Assembly (NCBI RefSeq): GCF_000732905.1
Contig: NZ_CP007588.1
Span: 868,001-932,000, forward strand
Length of the DNA: 64,000 nt
From: Weissella tructae
GTDB taxonomy: Bacteria; Bacillota; Bacilli; Lactobacillales; Lactobacillaceae
Direction: 5' to 3'
The notes below the pieces were generated by a model. The model made no database searches, had not been told where the DNA came from, and saw nothing but the letters and a program-made list of their open reading frames with translations. The position numbers were made by a program, and so were the translations under genes. How positions within the stretch are numbered: position 1 is the stretch's first letter; the number at the start of each line of letters is the position of its first letter. Shown here in pieces: positions 61,693 to 64,000 of this stretch.

Positions 61693-62535
61693 CTAAACTG
61701 TAACCACAGTACCGCTGGCTGCCATTGCAATGTGACTGAATGTCCCATCAACTTCAACATGTGCCAATACGTCTAACATGTCTTGCACTTTTTCTGGTGC
61801 GACTAAAATCGCAATTGATCCATGATTCCCAAATTGATTCGTCCCAAAGACATCCAATGCATGTGTTGCTTGACGAATTGGCGTCAAATCTAAACTTAAT
61901 ACATCGTTGAAACTATCATTCTCTAGCAATTGACCTGCCAACGCATATTGATTAGATTGCCACGCCGCAAATAACATGTTTCCCGCTGCAGCTGCGTCAA
62001 TCGCTTGTACCATACTCAACTCGTTAGCACGATTCGTCATATCGATGCGCTCAGTTGGTTGATACACGATGACCTCATACGCTGGTGTGACAATTTGACT
62101 ACCAAAATAATCACCTTGATGTAAATAACTAGTTGTGATACCCCCTAGTAAGGTCGCTGTGACATTCGCTGGTTGTGTTTCAGTTCGTGCAGCTAATGTT
62201 AACTTAGTGAAATCATCTAGTCCTAATCCGCCTAGTTGATCCGCTAATTCAATGGCCGCCATTAACGCTGCCGTTGAAGATCCTAATCCTCGTTGTAATG
62301 GAATATCAGACGTTAGGCTTAATTTGTGTGGCGTTAGTGTTGGTACTAACTTTTTTGCCACCGCAACAATATAATTCGTTTCATCATGTGGAATTGTCTC
62401 ACCTAAATCATGGACAACATGCCATTCTGCGCTTTCTTCTAGAACAGTGACTGTTAGCCATAAATCAAGTGCGAACCCAATCGATGCTTTTCCTGGTCCG
62501 AAATCACCAATTGTTGCTGGTACTTTAATTTCCAT
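61693..62535 (-). CDS. GHMP-family kinase, homoserine-kinase-like but divergent
   Basis: The 280-residue protein has GHMP kinase architecture. The N-terminal motif PATIGDFGPGKASIGFALD is a variant of PATSANLGPGFDSLG, PLQRGLGSSTAALMAA is a clean ATP-binding motif, and ANVTATLLGG corresponds to DNVAPALLGG. The third motif GSGPT is replaced by GNHGS. This points to ThrB-like ancestry with altered substrate-site residues. No threonine genes (hom, thrC) adjoin; it is co-transcribed with a LacI regulator. Substrate is uncertain. A GGGG ribosome binding site precedes the ATG. Confidence 0.7.
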   Translation of the reverse strand: MEIKVPATIGDFGPGKASIGFALDLWLTVTVLEESAEWHVVHDLGETIPHDETNYIVAVAKKLVPTLTPHKLSLTSDIPLQRGLGSSTAALMAAIELADQLGGLGLDDFTKLTLAARTETQPANVTATLLGGITTSYLHQGDYFGSQIVTPAYEVIVYQPTERIDMTNRANELSMVQAIDAAAAGNMLFAAWQSNQYALAGQLLENDSFNDVLSLDLTPIRQATHALDVFGTNQFGNHGSIAILVAPEKVQDMLDVLAHVEVDGTFSHIAMAASGTVVTV

Positions 62536-62580
62536 AACGTTTACCCCGTTCCATATGTATGTTTACATTTATTTTACCAA

Positions 62581-62618
62581 ATTTTACTTACATTTCCACC
62601 ATTGTAAAACGTTTTTAC
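62581..62618 (-). promoter_or_regulatory. Promoter and candidate LacI-type operator of the GHMP kinase-lacI operon
   Basis: Minus strand: -35 TTTACA (62608-62603), 16-base spacer, -10 TAAAAT (62586-62581). Overlapping the -35 is GTAAAA-ACG-TTTTAC (62618-62604), perfect 6-base arms around a central CG, the LacI-family operator style. A weaker AACGTT core lies at the ATG. Autoregulation is inferred. Confidence 0.5.
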
Positions 62619-62685
62619 GTACTTTATGTCATACATTTATCTAAATTATGCGAAATTTTTTGTTTTTTCAAAAATTTACATTCTG

Positions 62686-62694
62686 TGATATACT
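62686..62694 (+). promoter_or_regulatory. folT promoter, extended -10
   Basis: TGATATACT (62686-62694) is an extended -10 element ahead of the THF riboswitch. No convincing -35. Confidence 0.5.
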
Positions 62695-62711
62695 GATTTC
62701 TGTTCGAAATA

Positions 62712-62810
62712 CGAACACAGGGTAGACTTTGGCGCGTTAAGTGCTGCGGGAACGGAATGTGGACCGCAGACGAAGGAACTTCCGCGATGCCTTAGTCACA
62801 TTCACTGTTT
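62712..62810 (+). promoter_or_regulatory. Tetrahydrofolate riboswitch
   Basis: Core elements of the folE/folT-type THF riboswitch appear in order: GGGTAGA, GGCGCGTTAAGTG, GGAATGT, GACGAAGGAACTTCCGCGAT (20 bases), and TTAGTCACATTCACTG, with outer P1 pairing ACAG / CTGT. It precedes the folate transporter gene, as is known in Lactobacillales. Confidence 0.92.
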
Positions 62811-62822
62811 ATATAGTGAAAC

Positions 62823-62842
62823 CCTCCATAAAATTTAGGAGG
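62823..62842 (+). promoter_or_regulatory. Shine-Dalgarno sequestering hairpin of folT
   Basis: CCTCC (62823-62827) is complementary to GGAGG (62838-62842), the folT ribosome binding site. Just upstream TTCACT / AGTGAA (62800-62820) makes another hairpin that overlaps the aptamer's 3' P1 strand. This is a plausible translational on/off switch. Confidence 0.6.
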
Positions 62843-62852
62843 TGTTTTCAAA

Positions 62853-63398
62853 ATGAAAACATTAGAATCATATTTCACACGGCTTAACCCCCGTGCAGTC
62901 GCTCTTTTAGGGATCTTGTTGGCACTCCAACTATTGATTGGCCGCTTTACAGTTGGTCCAAATTTCCTAAAAATCGGTTTCGGCTTCATTATTGTTGCTG
63001 TTATTGCTCACTGGTTTGGCCCTTATTGGGGTGTATTGACTGCCATTGTGCAGGATCTTATCTCAACGGCAATTAATGGTCATGCATTCTTCTTTGGATT
63101 CATGATTTCAGCAATTCTAGGGGCTTTGATCTACGGTATTTCTTTTTACAATCGTGAACACATTAGCTGGGTACGTACAATGGTTACTGTTGCGCTTGTC
63201 TTGTTGATTGTAAACACAATTTTGAATACGCTTTGGGTCATCATGATGGGTAACATCACTGACCCCAATGCAATCATGAAGATGATTGAAATCCGTGGTC
63301 TAAAACAAATTATGATGTTCCCGATTCAAGTTGTTTTGATTCACACAATCTTAAACAACAAGTCATTGGGACAACTAATGCAACGCGTTTTTAATTAA
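62853..63398 (+). CDS. folT: Folate ECF transporter substrate-binding protein FolT
   Basis: S component for folate in group II ECF importers. The 181-residue protein has about six transmembrane helices and the FolT start (NPRAVALLGILLALQLLIGR, then FLKIGFGFIIVAVIAHWFGP). ATPase and T subunits are shared from elsewhere. A THF riboswitch and a sequestered AGGAGG precede it, which agrees with the ligand. It is followed by a terminator, so it is a single-gene unit. Confidence 0.93.
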   Translation: MKTLESYFTRLNPRAVALLGILLALQLLIGRFTVGPNFLKIGFGFIIVAVIAHWFGPYWGVLTAIVQDLISTAINGHAFFFGFMISAILGALIYGISFYNREHISWVRTMVTVALVLLIVNTILNTLWVIMMGNITDPNAIMKMIEIRGLKQIMMFPIQVVLIHTILNNKSLGQLMQRVFN

Positions 63399-63406
63399 TA
63401 TTTACT

Positions 63407-63442
63407 AACCACTTCAGTTCATATGACTGAGGTGGTTTTTTA
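63407..63442 (+). terminator. Terminator of folT
   Basis: AACCACTTCAGT / ACTGAGGTGGTT stem with one mismatch, then TTTTTT. Confidence 0.88.
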
Positions 63443-63461
63443 GTGTCTATTTACGATAGTT

Positions 63462-63470
63462 TGCTATACT
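63462..63470 (+). promoter_or_regulatory. Extended -10 promoter of the deaminase-like gene
   Basis: TGCTATACT (63462-63470) is an extended -10 about 34 bases before the ATG. No clear -35. The sequence just around it (TATACTGATTTC) repeats that of the folT promoter. Confidence 0.45.
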
Positions 63471-63503
63471 GATTTCCAGATACCTATGCTAGGAGGCCAG
63501 GAT

Positions 63504-63905
63504 ATGATTGAAACCCAAAAACTCTTTGAGAGTATTGTGGCACTTGTAGAAGACCATTACCCCACTGGTTGGGGCGGTGCTGCTGGTGTATTGTTGGAAG
63601 ATGGTACAATCCTAACGAGTATTTCACCCGAATTCGAAAATATTGGTGTGAATGTATGTATGGAAACAGGTGCTTATCTTGAAGCCGCACGTTTAAAGAC
63701 ATCAATTACGCACACCCTATGTCTTGTTCGTGATAACGAACATGCACCTTTTAAGGTGCTGACGCCATGTGGTATTTGCCAAGAACGCCTCCTCTTCTGG
63801 GGACCAGATGTTCTATGTGCCATCACAACGAGTAATTCGCCTGTGGAATACGTATCACTACGTGAATTAACCCCACATCATTGGCTGAATGCTTATACCG
63901 ATTAA
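63504..63905 (+). CDS. Cytidine-deaminase-superfamily protein
   Basis: From the ATG at 63504 (AGGAGG 7 bases upstream) the 133-residue product carries the zinc motifs of the cytidine deaminase fold: VCMETGAYLEA in place of CAE (Cys ligand and Glu kept) and PCGICQERLLFWG for PCxxC. Its length matches tetrameric Cdd and blasticidin-S-deaminase-like enzymes. The C-M-E reading differs from the usual C-A-E, so the substrate may not be cytidine. It forms a single-gene unit with its own promoter and terminator next to folT. Confidence 0.78.
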   Translation: MIETQKLFESIVALVEDHYPTGWGGAAGVLLEDGTILTSISPEFENIGVNVCMETGAYLEAARLKTSITHTLCLVRDNEHAPFKVLTPCGICQERLLFWGPDVLCAITTSNSPVEYVSLRELTPHHWLNAYTD

Positions 63906-63908
63906 AAC

Positions 63909-63951
63909 GAAATGACGTCCTTATGTCTACACATAAGGACGTCATTTTTAG
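63909..63951. terminator. Terminator after the deaminase-like gene
   Basis: AAATGACGTCCTTATGT / ACATAAGGACGTCATTT perfect 17-base stem with a 4-base loop and a T-tract; A residues on the other side may make it bidirectional. From 63952 to the window end nothing further is seen. Confidence 0.92.
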
Positions 63952-64000
63952 TTAAATCAACGAATCATTTCCGCAAAAAAATTTTAGAATGATTGTTGTA

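Noticed and set aside
63952-64000. AATCATT / AATGATT inverted pair at the window end
   Set aside because: Seven-base arms with an AT-rich loop at the edge; cannot be distinguished from chance.

Overview
The window looks like chromosomal DNA from a low-GC lactic acid bacterium of the order Lactobacillales, most probably a Weissella-like member of the former Leuconostocaceae. Supporting clues are a rodZ-pgsA-cinA-recA gene order, a MurE with a non-DAP (lysine-type) motif, a VanX-like D-Ala-D-Ala dipeptidase as in intrinsically vancomycin-resistant genera, ECF vitamin uptake proteins under TPP and tetrahydrofolate riboswitches, AGGAGG ribosome binding sites and clean intrinsic terminators. The genus is inferred from gene content only; no 16S gene is present. 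I saw no rRNA, tRNA, insertion sequence, prophage or CRISPR array.

Layout. 1-11.6 kb (minus strand): a truncated secreted coiled-coil protein behind WalR/PhoP-like direct repeats, coaA, helD, recA, cinA, pgsA, a RodZ-like protein, the M16 pair yfmH/yfmF, and cls. 11.8-15 kb: a GT-C-type membrane glycosyltransferase (plus strand), then a gene-poor patch with small membrane proteins and what looks like a frameshifted gene remnant. 15-21 kb: gluconokinase with three cre-like sites, then yhaM with a YhaN/YhaO-like ATPase-nuclease pair. 21.2-25.3 kb: a 1371-residue fusion protein (glycerophosphotransferase + HAD-type + SH3-like repeats), flanked by terminators. 25.6-34.2 kb: argR-pbp-ylbF, a DUF2187-like gene with argS, and murE, a Ham1-type pyrophosphatase and a divergent FolC-like ligase. 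34.3-44.2 kb: rsmF-gatCAB-dgkB, a PadR/DUF1700/DUF4097 envelope module, an aldo-keto reductase and prs. 44.4-46.3 kb (plus): pyrD with a structured leader, and TPP riboswitch-thiT. 46.4-53 kb (minus): a seven-gene shikimate operon aroE-aroF-aroB-aroC-aroA-aroK-aroD that covers every step to chorismate. 53-56.7 kb: a GGDEF protein with membrane neighbours and an ECF S component. 56.7-64 kb: two paralogous aminotransferases around the VanX-like dipeptidase, a GHMP kinase-LacI pair with a candidate operator, folT under a THF riboswitch, and a cytidine-deaminase-like gene.

Most genes are housekeeping. The features most worth a second look are: the 1371-residue fusion protein; a DAHP synthase whose metal-binding Cys is replaced by Asp; a FolC homologue with nearly every catalytic motif altered; an RNA stem that buries the dgkB start codon; alternative hairpins ahead of pyrD; a GGEEL-type GGDEF protein; and a divergent GHMP kinase co-transcribed with its probable LacI regulator. 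Functions are assigned from recognised motifs and family knowledge. No database search was run.
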